From contig JBELHO010000001.1 in the NCBI GenBank assembly GCA_042091375.1, forward strand, positions 1-64,000: a stretch of 64,000 nucleotides of DNA, given 5' to 3'. The translations under genes were made by a program, and so were the position numbers. Positions 27,669-37,780 of this stretch are shown here, in pieces; positions within the stretch are counted from its first letter, which is position 1, and each line of letters begins with the position of its first letter. Origin of the DNA: JBELHO01 sp042091375 (GTDB lineage: Bacteria > Pseudomonadota > Gammaproteobacteria > Enterobacterales > Alteromonadaceae). Under the pieces are notes generated by a model, which did not search any database, was not told where the DNA came from, and saw only the letters and a list, made by a program, of their open reading frames with translations.

Positions 27669-28862
27669 GTGAGCATAAAAAAACAGATCATACTTCCTAT
27701 CACTATTCTAGCTATTAGTGGACTACTTTTCGGAGTGTTTGCCAATATGAAAACACCTCCTGAAGAAAAAGCTGAAGTGGACAATACGCCTATTGTCGCG
27801 GTAGAAAATATCACTGTTGATGCCATGGCATTAAAAGTAGATTCTTATGGAGTGGTTAAACCCAAATATCAAACCCAATTGGTTGCACAAGTCAGTGGTC
27901 AGATAGTCGAATTATCTGCGGTGTTTGTGCGCGGCGGCTTTGTTAAACAAGGGCAATTATTGGCTCGTATTGATCCCAACGATTACGAAGCGGCTTTAAT
28001 TGATGCTCAGGCAAATTTAGCGTCTGCTCGGGCCTCTCTGGAAAAAGAACGCGCACAGGGCAAAGTAGCTGAACGCGAATGGCAGAAGATCACTCATAGC
28101 GAGCCTACACAATTGAGTTTGCGCAAACCACAACTTGCCCAAGAACTGGCTCGTGTTAAAGCTGCGCAAGCGTCTGTGCTTAGAGCTGAGCGAAATATGG
28201 AACGCACCGAGGTAAAAGCACCTTACGATGCGATGATCGCTGAACGCAATATCGGTTTGGGATCTGTGGTTGGCACCGGCACAGCTATTGGCAAATTGTA
28301 CAGTACTGATATAGCAGAAGTTCGCTTGCCTGTTGCTGACAATCAATTGAAGTTTTTAGTGGATCAAGGCGATAGTGCCAAGGTCAACTTATTTGGTAGT
28401 TTTGCTGGCGAAGCGCAAATATGGCAAGCTGAGATCAACCGCAGTGAAGGGGTTGTTGACGATAAAAGCCGGATGACCTATTTGGTCGCAGAAATCAAAG
28501 ATCCCTATCGCTTATCTGCTAATAAAGATGAAAAACCGTTGCGCTTTGGCTCTTATGTGCAAGCTAAAGTTTTAGGTGTTGAGTTGTTACAGGCCAGTGT
28601 TTTACCTAGCTATTTAGTCGTCAATGGCAAAGTTGCCTTACTAGACGAGGACTCCACCTTACATTATGTCAAGGTCAATGTAGTGCGCCAACAAGGAGAT
28701 CAAGTCATTGTTGATCAGGGGTTAGTTGATGGTGATCAACTGATCGTTTCTGCTTTAGATTATCCTATTGAAGGAATGAAATTATCCCTAAGTACCAGTG
28801 ATCTTGATGACAGTGATAGGGTTGCTGATCGTGAAAATCAAATTGCCAGTGTTAAGGAGTAA
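27669..28862 (+). CDS. RND efflux periplasmic adaptor (membrane fusion protein)
   Basis: Adaptor subunit of a tripartite RND exporter, about 397 residues. An N-terminal membrane anchor (IILPITILAISGLLFGVFA) is followed by a lipoyl/barrel-sandwich half (YQTQLVAQVSGQIVELS), a helical hairpin (about 105-170), the second lipoyl half (VKAPYDAMIAERNIGLGSVVGTGT) and a C-terminal beta-barrel and membrane-proximal part. I prefer the GTG at 27669 because AAGGAT sits 6 bases upstream; an ATG at 27648 is possible but has a poor site. The permease gene starts 3 bases after its stop codon. No outer-membrane factor is encoded nearby, so it probably uses a shared TolC. Confidence 0.88.
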   Translation: MSIKKQIILPITILAISGLLFGVFANMKTPPEEKAEVDNTPIVAVENITVDAMALKVDSYGVVKPKYQTQLVAQVSGQIVELSAVFVRGGFVKQGQLLARIDPNDYEAALIDAQANLASARASLEKERAQGKVAEREWQKITHSEPTQLSLRKPQLAQELARVKAAQASVLRAERNMERTEVKAPYDAMIAERNIGLGSVVGTGTAIGKLYSTDIAEVRLPVADNQLKFLVDQGDSAKVNLFGSFAGEAQIWQAEINRSEGVVDDKSRMTYLVAEIKDPYRLSANKDEKPLRFGSYVQAKVLGVELLQASVLPSYLVVNGKVALLDEDSTLHYVKVNVVRQQGDQVIVDQGLVDGDQLIVSALDYPIEGMKLSLSTSDLDDSDRVADRENQIASVKE

Positions 28863-28865
28863 CTG

Positions 28866-31800
28866 ATGGACGATACGCATAAAGGCTTGATCGCTTGGTT
28901 TGCACGCAACAGTGTTGCCGCGAATTTATTGATGATTTTTATTTTGTTGGGCGGTTTACTAACTGTTAATACCATTAACAAACAAATGTTTCCGCAAGTG
29001 CAAATTAACTGGATCTCATACTCTGCCCCATATCCTGGTGCTGCTCCGCAAGAAGTGGAAGAGGGCATTACCATAAAGATCGAAGAAGCGTTAGAGACGG
29101 TGCAAGGTTTAAAGCGAGTGATCACTTACTCTAATCGAAATTACTCCAATGGTTGGTTTGAGGTAGATTTAGATTATGATCCTCAAATTGTGCTTGAGGA
29201 AGTTAAGTCGGCAATCGACTCAATTCCCAGCTTTCCCGATGGTATGGAGCGCATTAAAGTAGAACGGGAAAAATTTCGCCAAGAAGTGTTATACATCAGT
29301 TTGTATGGCGATTTAAGTTACGCTGAATTAAAAGATTTAGGGCGAACTATTCACGATGAAATTCAGCAGCTGCCGATGGTCAATATTTCAGATTTGTACA
29401 GTGGTTTAAACTATGAAATATCGATTGAAGTCAGCAAAGATAAATTGCGTGAATATGGCTTGTCATTCAGAGATGTTGCACAAGCAGTCAGAAATTCGTC
29501 GCGCAACATGTCGGCTGGACAAATTCGCGCTGAAAATGGTTACATCAATTTACGTGTTGAAAATCAAGCTTACCGCGGTAATGAATTTCAACAAATACCG
29601 GTGATCACCCTTGCCGATGGCACTAAAATATTATTAGGCGATATTGCCACCATTAACGATGGCTTTGAAGAAGGTCTGCAATATTCTAAATTTAATGGTG
29701 AAAACTCGGTGACATTATTCGTCGGCGCGGCCGACAATCAAAGTATTACTAACATAGCCAAAGTAGTAAATCAGTATATTGATGACAAACAGCAAATCTT
29801 ACCTCAAGGGGTTAAACTAGAGACCTGGGTTGATCTTACCTATTATCTCGAAGGTCGTCTGACCATGATGTTAGATAATATGAAAAGTGGTGCCGTGTTA
29901 GTCTTTTTAATGCTGGCACTATTTCTACGCGTGCGTTTAGCTTTTTGGGTAATGATGGGCTTGCCCGTTTGTTTTTTAGGTACTTTATTAGTGATGCCAA
30001 TGGAGTTTGTCAATGTCACTATCAACATCACTAGCTTATTCGCGTTTATTTTGGTGCTCGGCATTGTCGTCGATGATGCCATTGTTATGGGAGAGAGTGC
30101 CCATGATGAAATTGAACAACACGGGCATACCACTGAGAATGTGATCCGTGGTGTCAAACGTGTTGCTATGCCAGCTACCTTTGGGGTATTGACCACGATT
30201 GCAGTTTTTATTCCTTTGGCCATAGGCGATGGCCCTGAATCTGCGTTTGGTAAATCGATAGGTTTTGTGGTGATTTTTTGTTTAATTTTTTCATTGATTG
30301 AATCGAAATTGATCTTACCAGCTCATTTAGTCAAGATGAAAGTTAAAGAATTTAATCCGAAAAATCCATTAGATAGGTTGCGGGCAGCGATTGATAAACA
30401 CCTAAAAAACTTTATTGATACTGTATATAGGCCGGGCCTGACGGTTTGTATTAAATACCGTTATGCGGTCTTGACCGCTTTTATTAGTGTGATGTTGATC
30501 AGTGCAGGCTTATTTGCTGGTGGTTTGGTTCGCTATGTCGGTCAGCCCAAAATACCTCATGACTTCCCCAGCGTAAATATTCAAATGAATATTGATGCTT
30601 CCGATAAACAAACCTTGCAAACGGTGTTGATTGTTTCAAATATTTTAAAAGCTGTAGATAAAGATATTGTTGAACAATATGGTCAGCCTATGATTGATGA
30701 TATGGATGTTAGTTTAAGAGGGCGTACCCGAGGAGAAATTACAGTAAAATTAGTTGATCCAGAGTTGCGTGTTATCGATACTTTTGCCTTGGCAGATATG
30801 TGGCGTAAAGCCATCCCTAACTTGCCCGGTGTGAAGTCGTTTTCAATTGATGACAATTTATTTGGCGGTGGTCGAGACGATGGCGATATTGCATTTCGAT
30901 TAGAAAGCCAAAATGATCAACAGTTGTTGGCTGCGGCACAAGAGTTAAAGAATAAACTCAACACCCTAAAAGGGGTTGGAGATGTAAATGACAGTCGCCA
31001 AACCAGTGCAAAAGAAGTGCAATTTACCCTTAAACCACTGGCCTACAGCATGGGATTGACCTTAACTGATATTGCTTCACAAGTCAGCTATAGCTTTTAT
31101 GGTTTAGAAGCTCAGCGAATTTTACGCGATACCGAAGAAATTAAAGTGATGGTGCGCTATCCACTTGCCGAAAGAAGTTCAGTAGGTGATGTCGATGATG
31201 TGATGATCATGGCTCCTAATGGTGCCGAATTGCCGTTGTCGGAATTAGCTGATATTGCTCTTACTGAGGGGGTTACTCGCATACGTCGTGAAAATGGCAG
31301 TCGCACCATTAGTGTATGGGCAAGCGTTGATGCTGAACAAATTGAACCCTTTGAGGTCACCACAGATATCCGCGACAATTACATACCTGAATTATTACGT
31401 AAATATCCTTTGGTAACAAGTGAAGTATCAGGGCGTATCCAACAAGAAATGGAAAGTGTAAATACGCAAATTAGAGATTTTATGATTTCGTTAATGGTTA
31501 TATTCTCGTTATTAGCAATTCCACTTAAGTCATATTCGCAAGCGTTTATGATCATGGTTGTCATTCCATTTGGGGTCATAGGTGCGGTACTAGGCCACTT
31601 AATGCTGGGCATGGATTTAAATGTATTTTCGGTGTTTGGCCTACTGGCGGCAGCTGGTGTAGTGGTTAACGATTCATTGGTGATGGTGGATTATGTCAAC
31701 AATGGCCGAAAATCAGGCAAAAGGTTAATCGATGCGGTGATACACGCCGGTACTAAACGCTTTAGAGCCATAATGTTAACTTCAATCACTACTTTTACTG

Positions 31801-32015
31801 GTCTGGTACCTATTATCTTTTTTGAAACCAGTACGCAGGCATTGATAGTTATACCTATGGCCGTTTCATTAGCCTTTGGCGTTTTGTTTGCCACTTTGGT
31901 AACCCTGATATTTATTCCGAGTTTGTATATGATCATTGAAGATGTAAAAAAGTTATTTACTGGTCGAAATAAAGCCAAGACATTAACTGCGGAACAGCCA
32001 GTTAATAATATTTAA
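28866..32015 (+). CDS. RND efflux permease (AcrB/MexF superfamily)
   Basis: Proton-driven inner-membrane exporter of 1049 residues, the normal size. Twelve membrane helices are expected, with the first at about residues 14-32 and the TM4 proton-relay motif GIVVDDAIVMGE near 400. Two large periplasmic loops carry the pore domains (YPGAAPQEVEEGITIKIEEAL). The second repeat starts near residue 530 and contains GVVVNDSLVMVDYVN. The long N-terminal match to the HAE1 group supports export of hydrophobic small molecules; the actual substrates cannot be read from the sequence. It forms an operon with the adaptor and is followed by a terminator. Confidence 0.92.
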   Translation: MDDTHKGLIAWFARNSVAANLLMIFILLGGLLTVNTINKQMFPQVQINWISYSAPYPGAAPQEVEEGITIKIEEALETVQGLKRVITYSNRNYSNGWFEVDLDYDPQIVLEEVKSAIDSIPSFPDGMERIKVEREKFRQEVLYISLYGDLSYAELKDLGRTIHDEIQQLPMVNISDLYSGLNYEISIEVSKDKLREYGLSFRDVAQAVRNSSRNMSAGQIRAENGYINLRVENQAYRGNEFQQIPVITLADGTKILLGDIATINDGFEEGLQYSKFNGENSVTLFVGAADNQSITNIAKVVNQYIDDKQQILPQGVKLETWVDLTYYLEGRLTMMLDNMKSGAVLVFLMLALFLRVRLAFWVMMGLPVCFLGTLLVMPMEFVNVTINITSLFAFILVLGIVVDDAIVMGESAHDEIEQHGHTTENVIRGVKRVAMPATFGVLTTIAVFIPLAIGDGPESAFGKSIGFVVIFCLIFSLIESKLILPAHLVKMKVKEFNPKNPLDRLRAAIDKHLKNFIDTVYRPGLTVCIKYRYAVLTAFISVMLISAGLFAGGLVRYVGQPKIPHDFPSVNIQMNIDASDKQTLQTVLIVSNILKAVDKDIVEQYGQPMIDDMDVSLRGRTRGEITVKLVDPELRVIDTFALADMWRKAIPNLPGVKSFSIDDNLFGGGRDDGDIAFRLESQNDQQLLAAAQELKNKLNTLKGVGDVNDSRQTSAKEVQFTLKPLAYSMGLTLTDIASQVSYSFYGLEAQRILRDTEEIKVMVRYPLAERSSVGDVDDVMIMAPNGAELPLSELADIALTEGVTRIRRENGSRTISVWASVDAEQIEPFEVTTDIRDNYIPELLRKYPLVTSEVSGRIQQEMESVNTQIRDFMISLMVIFSLLAIPLKSYSQAFMIMVVIPFGVIGAVLGHLMLGMDLNVFSVFGLLAAAGVVVNDSLVMVDYVNNGRKSGKRLIDAVIHAGTKRFRAIMLTSITTFTGLVPIIFFETSTQALIVIPMAVSLAFGVLFATLVTLIFIPSLYMIIEDVKKLFTGRNKAKTLTAEQPVNNI

Positions 32016-32067
32016 CGGCTGTTTTAGTCAAATCAAAATTGAATAGCGCTCAGCTGTCAATTGTCAT

Positions 32068-32101
32068 AAAAAAAACCATGATTTTCATCATGGTTTTTTT
32101 C
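32068..32101 (+). terminator. Rho-independent terminator after the RND operon
   Basis: Hairpin AACCATGAT (32074-32082) with ATCATGGTT (32087-32095), loop TTTC, with an A8 tract before and a T-run after it. The A and T runs make it usable from both strands, so it may also stop transcription from the converging oxygenase gene. Confidence 0.88.
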
Positions 32102-32201
32102 ATCTAATGTAAAGTAGGACCTGTATCGTTGCATTAGTACTTTATAAATTATTTGACTCTAGCGCCTTTGACTTAGCTCATTTACGCTCAGCAATGCTTG
32201 G

Positions 32202-33041
32202 TTATTTCACCCCTAGCTCTTTTAGTCGCTCCAACAAGTAACTCTCTTGCGTGTGTCGCTCTGACAGTTTAACTCCGTCTCTGGGATGCAAAAATAACGG
32301 CAGTGAAATGCGCGATTTTTTTGCGTTTTCACCTGTTGGATTGATCACTCTGTGGCTCGTTGAGGGAAAATATCCGGCAGATGCCTCTTGTAACATATCG
32401 CCAATATTAATAATTAAATGGCCAAAGTCAGCAGGTACATCCATCCACTGTCCTTGGTTATCCTGCACTTGTAAACCGGGTTCATTGGCTGCTGGTAAAA
32501 TAGTCAGTAGGTTGATATCTTCATGAGCTGCTGCGCGCAGAGCACCTTCAGTTTCACTGCCGGTTAAAGGCGGGTAATGCAATATTCTCAACAGGGTATT
32601 TGGGGTGTCTTTGATCATTTGTGATAGCGGCTCTGAATAACCTTTAGCGACGTCTGCTGGACTGAACTGCTCAACCCAGTCAAGTAGTTCTGCAGCTAAA
32701 TCTGAAGCCATATCGTAGTAGCTTAAAATTTCTTGTTTTAGTGAGGCAGGGATCCGCCCCCAAGGGTATACGTGATAATATTCTTTAATGTCTTTGTGAG
32801 TATGCCCTTTGGCTGTTTCCGATATTTCACTGGCAAAGTAACCATCTTGTGTTTCAGGATCAAAAGCGTAATCCTTTGCTTTACCTTCATTAAAAAAAGC
32901 TTGCCAATGTTCATATATAGAGTTGACTAGTTGCTGATTAATGGGGTGGTTGGTCAATACACCAAAACCTGTTTGTTTAAGACTTTCGACAAAGCGTTGA
33001 GGTGCATCTTTGGCACGGTAGTCTATTACTTGCACTTTCAT
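32202..33041 (-). CDS. 2-oxoglutarate-Fe(II) dioxygenase, isopenicillin N synthase-like
   Basis: Non-haem iron oxygenase of 279 residues in the DIOX/IPNS family. The iron-binding facial triad is visible as H173 and D175 (AAHEDINLLTIL) with H230 (STSHRVINP), and the 2-oxoglutarate-binding R244-x-S246 (KSRISLPLF). The N-terminal region (FVESLKQTGFGVLTNHPI) matches the DIOX_N domain. Such enzymes in bacteria often oxidise small metabolites, but the substrate is not evident. It stands alone, divergent from the small secreted protein at 33239. Confidence 0.88.
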   Translation of the reverse strand: MKVQVIDYRAKDAPQRFVESLKQTGFGVLTNHPINQQLVNSIYEHWQAFFNEGKAKDYAFDPETQDGYFASEISETAKGHTHKDIKEYYHVYPWGRIPASLKQEILSYYDMASDLAAELLDWVEQFSPADVAKGYSEPLSQMIKDTPNTLLRILHYPPLTGSETEGALRAAAHEDINLLTILPAANEPGLQVQDNQGQWMDVPADFGHLIINIGDMLQEASAGYFPSTSHRVINPTGENAKKSRISLPLFLHPRDGVKLSERHTQESYLLERLKELGVK

Positions 33042-33238
33042 TATGTTCTCCGAAAAGTTAGGTTGTAACCCAAATCAGGCAAAATTACCTATCACTTTTT
33101 GCCACAGTCAATTTGATATTTTACACGAAAAACTGTCTACTTGGTCAAGTTATTTACCACAAAAACTGTTTTTAATATTAACTAGCGGTAAATTACAGGT
33201 TATACTGATCATAAATGTTGCTAAAATAAGTTAACACA

Positions 33239-33538
33239 ATGAAACTTCATCTCATCATATCATTTTCTCTTGCTGTCAGTACCAGCGCTTGTGTATTCCT
33301 TGTAGACAATGAGTGCGAAGATGTCACTCTCGCTGCAGAGCAAATCCAAGCTTGTCAATCTCTACAAAAGCAAATTACTCAGGCAAAAGACCAACCGATC
33401 ATACGAACCGAACTGGAACGTCGTTACCAACAAGACTGTATCGATGTGCGTTATTATCGCGACGGCCACCAAACCGCGTTGTGTGGGCACGATGGAAAAG
33501 TGACTGAGGCTAGTATTGCTCCGGCAGTGAAAAAGTAA
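33239..33538 (+). CDS. Small secreted or lipoprotein-like hypothetical protein
   Basis: Unrecognised 99-residue protein. MKLHLIISFSLAVSTSAC looks like a signal peptide; Cys follows Ser-Ala as in a lipobox, but the -3 residue is Thr rather than Leu, so lipidation is uncertain. The mature part has paired Cys (NECEDV, QACQSL, QDCIDV, TALCGH) that could form two disulfides, and is rich in charged residues. It starts about 200 bases from the divergent oxygenase gene. Function unknown. Confidence 0.65.
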   Translation: MKLHLIISFSLAVSTSACVFLVDNECEDVTLAAEQIQACQSLQKQITQAKDQPIIRTELERRYQQDCIDVRYYRDGHQTALCGHDGKVTEASIAPAVKK

Positions 33539-33633
33539 TAATTGACACAGTTTATTGAAATCGGCTTTTATTCGCTAATATTTTAACTATCGTGACTATT
33601 TATGATAAGTTAACTCTATATTAGGTGGCGATA

Positions 33634-33666
33634 ATGACAATAAAAACTAATCAATCCCATGAGTAA
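33634..33666 (+). CDS. Possible 10-codon upstream reading frame
   Basis: ATG at 33634 with a good AGGTGG site about 6 bases upstream encodes MTIKTNQSHE and stops at 33666, overlapping the start of the following c-di-GMP gene (33659) in another frame. It may couple translation to that gene, which has no good site of its own, or reveal a frameshift near the start. Speculative. Confidence 0.3.
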   Translation: MTIKTNQSHE

Positions 33667-36226
33667 ATCCATTGCTAGTGATCGCGCTACAACCAAAATC
33701 AATACCGAGCTTGCCAAAGAAGCAGCGCTCTTAGCTGACAAATATCACAAGTTAGAAGATCGTTACACGGCTTTATTTACCTTAAATAAATTATCATCTG
33801 CCTGTACTGAACTCGATACCTTTTATCGACAAGTGCATGCGGCGATGCGATCTATTATGGTTGCTGATAATTTTTATATTGTTATTTATGACCAAACATT
33901 ATCCACCTTGGAATTTGTCTACGCTGTTGATGAAAAAGACGATTATCCTTCCGGTTCGTTTGATTACGATAAACTAAAAGGCTCGATGACCTGTCATATT
34001 ATTGAAAACGGTCAACCATTGCTTGGTACACCCGAGCTAATTGACCAGCTAGTTGACGACGGAACAGTGAAAAATATTGGCAGTGCAGGTACCGACTGGT
34101 TGGGGGTACCCTTGATTAATGACGGTGTCGTGATAGGGGTAATAAGCACGCAAAGTTATAGTGAAACTAACCGTTATCAAGAGCATGATCTTGAATTACT
34201 TACCTATGCAGCCCAGCATATTGTCACTGCAATGATGCGTTTGCAAGACCGCGATCAACTTCAAAAAGCAGTAAACGCTCGCACCAAAGAGTTAATGACA
34301 CAAATTCGCGAGCGCGAAAAATCTGAATTATTACAAGAGTCGTTGTTTCGTATTTCTGAATTAACCAATGATGCTTCCATTGACATTGAAAGTTTTTACA
34401 AAATGGTACACAACATCGTTGGGCAATTAATTAATGCGGAAAATTTTTATATAGCTAAGTACGACTCAGTGCGTCAATTATTGTCGTTTGTGTATTTTTC
34501 TGATCAAAAATCGGAAAACCTTGAGCTAGATTTTGCCACCCGCAGTTTTTCCGATGGCTTTACTGAGGTGGTCATTAAACAGGGTAAGACATTATTACTC
34601 AATGCCCAAGATATGATGCAGTTGCACCTCGATGGACTGACTAAAAAACCCCAACAAGGTACCAAATCATGGCTAGGTGTACCATTAATACAATCGGCAA
34701 AAGTCATTGGAGCCATGGTTATTCAAAGTTATCAAAACCATATTATTTTTAATGAGCAAGATGCTGAGTTGTTAAAATTCGTATCGCATCACGTCGCCAC
34801 GGCAGTCAAACGTCGTGAATTGGCAGAGTTTGAGCGGCAAAATCACGAGTTACTCGAACAACAGGTCAGGTATAGAACTGCTGAACTGGAAGACGAAATT
34901 AAACAACGCAAAGAAATGGAACAACAGTTAAAGCACGCGGCAACCCATGATGCGTTAACAGGGTTAGCCAATAGATTGCTGTTTCTTGATTTACTCAATC
35001 ACGCCATTGCTTGTCAATCGAGACGTCCTGAATTGCAATTTGCTGTTTTATTTTTAGACTTAGACCGTTTCAAGGTGGTTAATGACAGCTTAGGGCATCA
35101 CGCCGGTGATGAATTATTAAAACAAATTGCACAAGCATTGCGTCATATCACCCGCTCAAAAGATACTGTAGCGCGTTTAGGTGGCGATGAATTTGTGATT
35201 TTAATCGAAGATCTGATCAATAAAGAAGAGGCTTATGAAGTCGCACAGCGCATCACTGAGTTGCTATCAACGCCTTTTATGATCGCTGGACAACCTGTTT
35301 ACGTCGGCACCAGTATAGGACTGCTATTTAGCGATGAGCGTTACCACAGTGCAGAATTTATGTTGCGCGATGCCGATATTGCCATGTATCACGCCAAAGA
35401 TCGCGGCAAAGGACGCTATGAAGTATTCGATGCGAGTATGCACAACAAAGTTCAAAACGCCTTGCAACTCGAAGGCGATATCAGAAAAGGCATACGCAAT
35501 AATGAATTTTTGCCACACTTTCAACCTATTGTTCGCTTGGACAATGAAAAAATTGTCGGTTTTGAGGCTCTGGCCCGTTGGCAGAAAACGGCGCAAAACT
35601 TTATTTATCCACAAGATTTTATTGCTCTAGCAGAAGAGACTCAGCTGGTGATAGAGATAGATTTTCAAATTATGCGCGCCGCTTGCCGACAATTAAAATA
35701 TTGGCAAAGTGAGCTGCAAAGAGAAGATTTATATGTCAGTTGTAACCTTTATGCCAATCAATTTTTTGATGAAAAATTGCCCCAAAAAATAGCACAGATT
35801 TTGTCTGATACAGGGTTAAAGCCACGAAATTTACGTCTTGAATTGACTGAAAGAGCTTTATTGGAAAACACTCATATTGTGTTAAATAATATGAAGGCTC
35901 TAAAGGAACTCGGTTTAAAAATTCTCCTCGATGATTTTGGTACCGGCTATTCAAGTTTGAGTTATTTACACAGGTTCCCCATTGATGTATTGAAAATTGA
36001 TCGGTCATTTATCAATAATGCGCACAATCATTACAGTCATCAAGCCATTATTAGAACCATCATTGATTTAGCTAATAATTTACAAATGGACACCATAGGT
36101 GAAGGAATAGAAAACCTCGCCGATGCACAATTACTGCAGCAAATGGATTGTATGTATGGCCAAGGTTTTTACTTTTATAAACCTGTGCCCGCTCCTCAGC
36201 TTTATCGCGAATTACTCGATGAATAA
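33659..36226 (+). CDS. Dual GAF-GGDEF-EAL cyclic-di-GMP protein
   Basis: Cytoplasmic sensor enzyme of 855 residues with no membrane helix. Two GAF domains (about 40-205 and 230-385) each contain NFYI(V/A) and WLGVPLI motifs. A coiled coil (about 390-430) links to the GGDEF domain, with an intact GGDEF at about 508-512 and an RSKD inhibitory site five residues before it. The EAL domain starts near EAL at 636-638 and keeps ELTER, DDFGTGYSSL and KIDRSFI, so both making and degrading c-di-GMP are possible on sequence grounds. The chosen ATG lacks a clear ribosome-binding site; a short upstream frame overlaps it. Confidence 0.93.
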   Translation: MSKSIASDRATTKINTELAKEAALLADKYHKLEDRYTALFTLNKLSSACTELDTFYRQVHAAMRSIMVADNFYIVIYDQTLSTLEFVYAVDEKDDYPSGSFDYDKLKGSMTCHIIENGQPLLGTPELIDQLVDDGTVKNIGSAGTDWLGVPLINDGVVIGVISTQSYSETNRYQEHDLELLTYAAQHIVTAMMRLQDRDQLQKAVNARTKELMTQIREREKSELLQESLFRISELTNDASIDIESFYKMVHNIVGQLINAENFYIAKYDSVRQLLSFVYFSDQKSENLELDFATRSFSDGFTEVVIKQGKTLLLNAQDMMQLHLDGLTKKPQQGTKSWLGVPLIQSAKVIGAMVIQSYQNHIIFNEQDAELLKFVSHHVATAVKRRELAEFERQNHELLEQQVRYRTAELEDEIKQRKEMEQQLKHAATHDALTGLANRLLFLDLLNHAIACQSRRPELQFAVLFLDLDRFKVVNDSLGHHAGDELLKQIAQALRHITRSKDTVARLGGDEFVILIEDLINKEEAYEVAQRITELLSTPFMIAGQPVYVGTSIGLLFSDERYHSAEFMLRDADIAMYHAKDRGKGRYEVFDASMHNKVQNALQLEGDIRKGIRNNEFLPHFQPIVRLDNEKIVGFEALARWQKTAQNFIYPQDFIALAEETQLVIEIDFQIMRAACRQLKYWQSELQREDLYVSCNLYANQFFDEKLPQKIAQILSDTGLKPRNLRLELTERALLENTHIVLNNMKALKELGLKILLDDFGTGYSSLSYLHRFPIDVLKIDRSFINNAHNHYSHQAIIRTIIDLANNLQMDTIGEGIENLADAQLLQQMDCMYGQGFYFYKPVPAPQLYRELLDE

Positions 36227-36342
36227 CAAAGTCAACAACATGTGTTTAACAAATACTCGCTAAATAATCACCGCAGCTAGTATGTCAGCATTGTTGAATT
36301 TGTTATACTATTCACACGTTATTATTTAGCAGAATACTCAAT

Positions 36343-37731
36343 TTGCCTTCTACATCATTTTCCAGTACTTGTTTAAGTCCCCAATTACTCACTAATTTAG
36401 CCACCTTAGGTTATGAGCAAATGACGCCAATTCAAGCGCAGAGTTTACCTGCTATTTTGGCTGGTAACGACGTTATTGCTCAAGGAAAAACCGGCTCGGG
36501 CAAAACCGCAGCATTTGCTTTGGGACTGTTGCACAACCTCAATGTTAAACGGTTTAGAGTGCAGGCCTTGGTATTGTGTCCGACCAGGGAATTAGCTGAT
36601 CAAGTTGCCAAGGAAATACGAAAATTAGCACGGGCGATCCACAACATTAAAGTATTGACCTTGTGTGGTGGTACCCCTATGGGACCGCAAATAGGCTCAT
36701 TGGAGCACGGCGCCCATATTATTGTTGGTACACCGGGGCGCATTGAAGACCACCTCAACAAGGGGAGGTTGTGTATAGATGAACTAAACACCTTGGTGTT
36801 AGATGAAGCCGATCGAATGCTTGAAATGGGTTTTGAATCAGCCCTTGAGCTTATTTTTTCGCTGTGTCCGGCCGACAGGCAAAACTTGTTGTTTAGTGCC
36901 ACATTTCCACAGCAAATAAAACCTATTACCGAGCATATCATGTCAGATCCGGTGCTAGTTAAGGTAGAGTCAAGCGCTGATCAGTCGTTAATTACTCAGC
37001 ACTTCTATCAAATTGAGCACAGTGAGCAACGAACTGAAGCTGTGCAACGCATACTGATTGCGCAACAACCGCAATCTGCGGTCATTTTTTGCAATACCAA
37101 GCGAGAAACCCAAACATTAGCCGAACAATTGAAGGCCTCAGGTTTTAGCTGTTTGCCATTGCACGGCGATCTAGAGCAACGCGACAGAGATCAAACCTTA
37201 GTTTGTTTTGCCAATCAGAGTATTCGCATCTTGGTGGCAACGGATGTCGCTGCCCGAGGATTGGATGTTGACAGCGTTGACGCTGTCATTAATTATCATT
37301 TGGCCAGAGATCCGGAAATACATTTACATCGCATCGGTCGCACCGGTAGAGCGGGTAGTTTAGGTGTTGCTTATTCATTGTTAACTCACCAAGATGCCCA
37401 TAAAATAATCAAGTTGGAAGCCTATCTAGAAGATACCGTGATACCAGAAGCGCTTCCAGTGATTGACAAGTCAAATCAATCTGCTCTACCAGCAGCGATG
37501 GCGACCTTACAAATTGACGGTGGAAAAAAACAAAAAGTCCGTCCAGGTGATATTTTAGGGGCGTTGACTGCCAATAAAGCCATCATCGGCAAAAACATTG
37601 GAAAAATTCAAATTTTTGATAATAAAGCCTATGTTGCGGTTGACAAGCAGGTCGCCAGTATTGCCGAACAAACCATTGCCAATGGCAAACTCAAGGGACG
37701 CAGCTTTAGAGTGAGAAAACTCAAACTATAA
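36343..37731 (+). CDS. dbpA: ATP-dependent RNA helicase DbpA
   Basis: DEAD-box helicase that acts in 50S ribosome assembly and is stimulated by hairpin 92 of 23S rRNA. 462 residues. Helicase motifs are intact: AQGKTGSGKT, PTRELA, VLDEADRM, FSATFP, ARGLDVD and HRIGRTGRAG. The C-terminal part from about residue 390 (KVRPGDILGALTANKAIIGKNIGKI) is the DbpA RNA-binding domain. The likely start is TTG at 36343: it aligns with the normal family N-terminus, and no ATG or GTG lies nearby in frame. The mscS gene follows after 49 bases. Confidence 0.94.
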   Translation: MPSTSFSSTCLSPQLLTNLATLGYEQMTPIQAQSLPAILAGNDVIAQGKTGSGKTAAFALGLLHNLNVKRFRVQALVLCPTRELADQVAKEIRKLARAIHNIKVLTLCGGTPMGPQIGSLEHGAHIIVGTPGRIEDHLNKGRLCIDELNTLVLDEADRMLEMGFESALELIFSLCPADRQNLLFSATFPQQIKPITEHIMSDPVLVKVESSADQSLITQHFYQIEHSEQRTEAVQRILIAQQPQSAVIFCNTKRETQTLAEQLKASGFSCLPLHGDLEQRDRDQTLVCFANQSIRILVATDVAARGLDVDSVDAVINYHLARDPEIHLHRIGRTGRAGSLGVAYSLLTHQDAHKIIKLEAYLEDTVIPEALPVIDKSNQSALPAAMATLQIDGGKKQKVRPGDILGALTANKAIIGKNIGKIQIFDNKAYVAVDKQVASIAEQTIANGKLKGRSFRVRKLKL

Positions 37732-37780
37732 TATAATAGGTGTATTTTATGCACTGGGTGATTATTGAGCAGGGATATTT

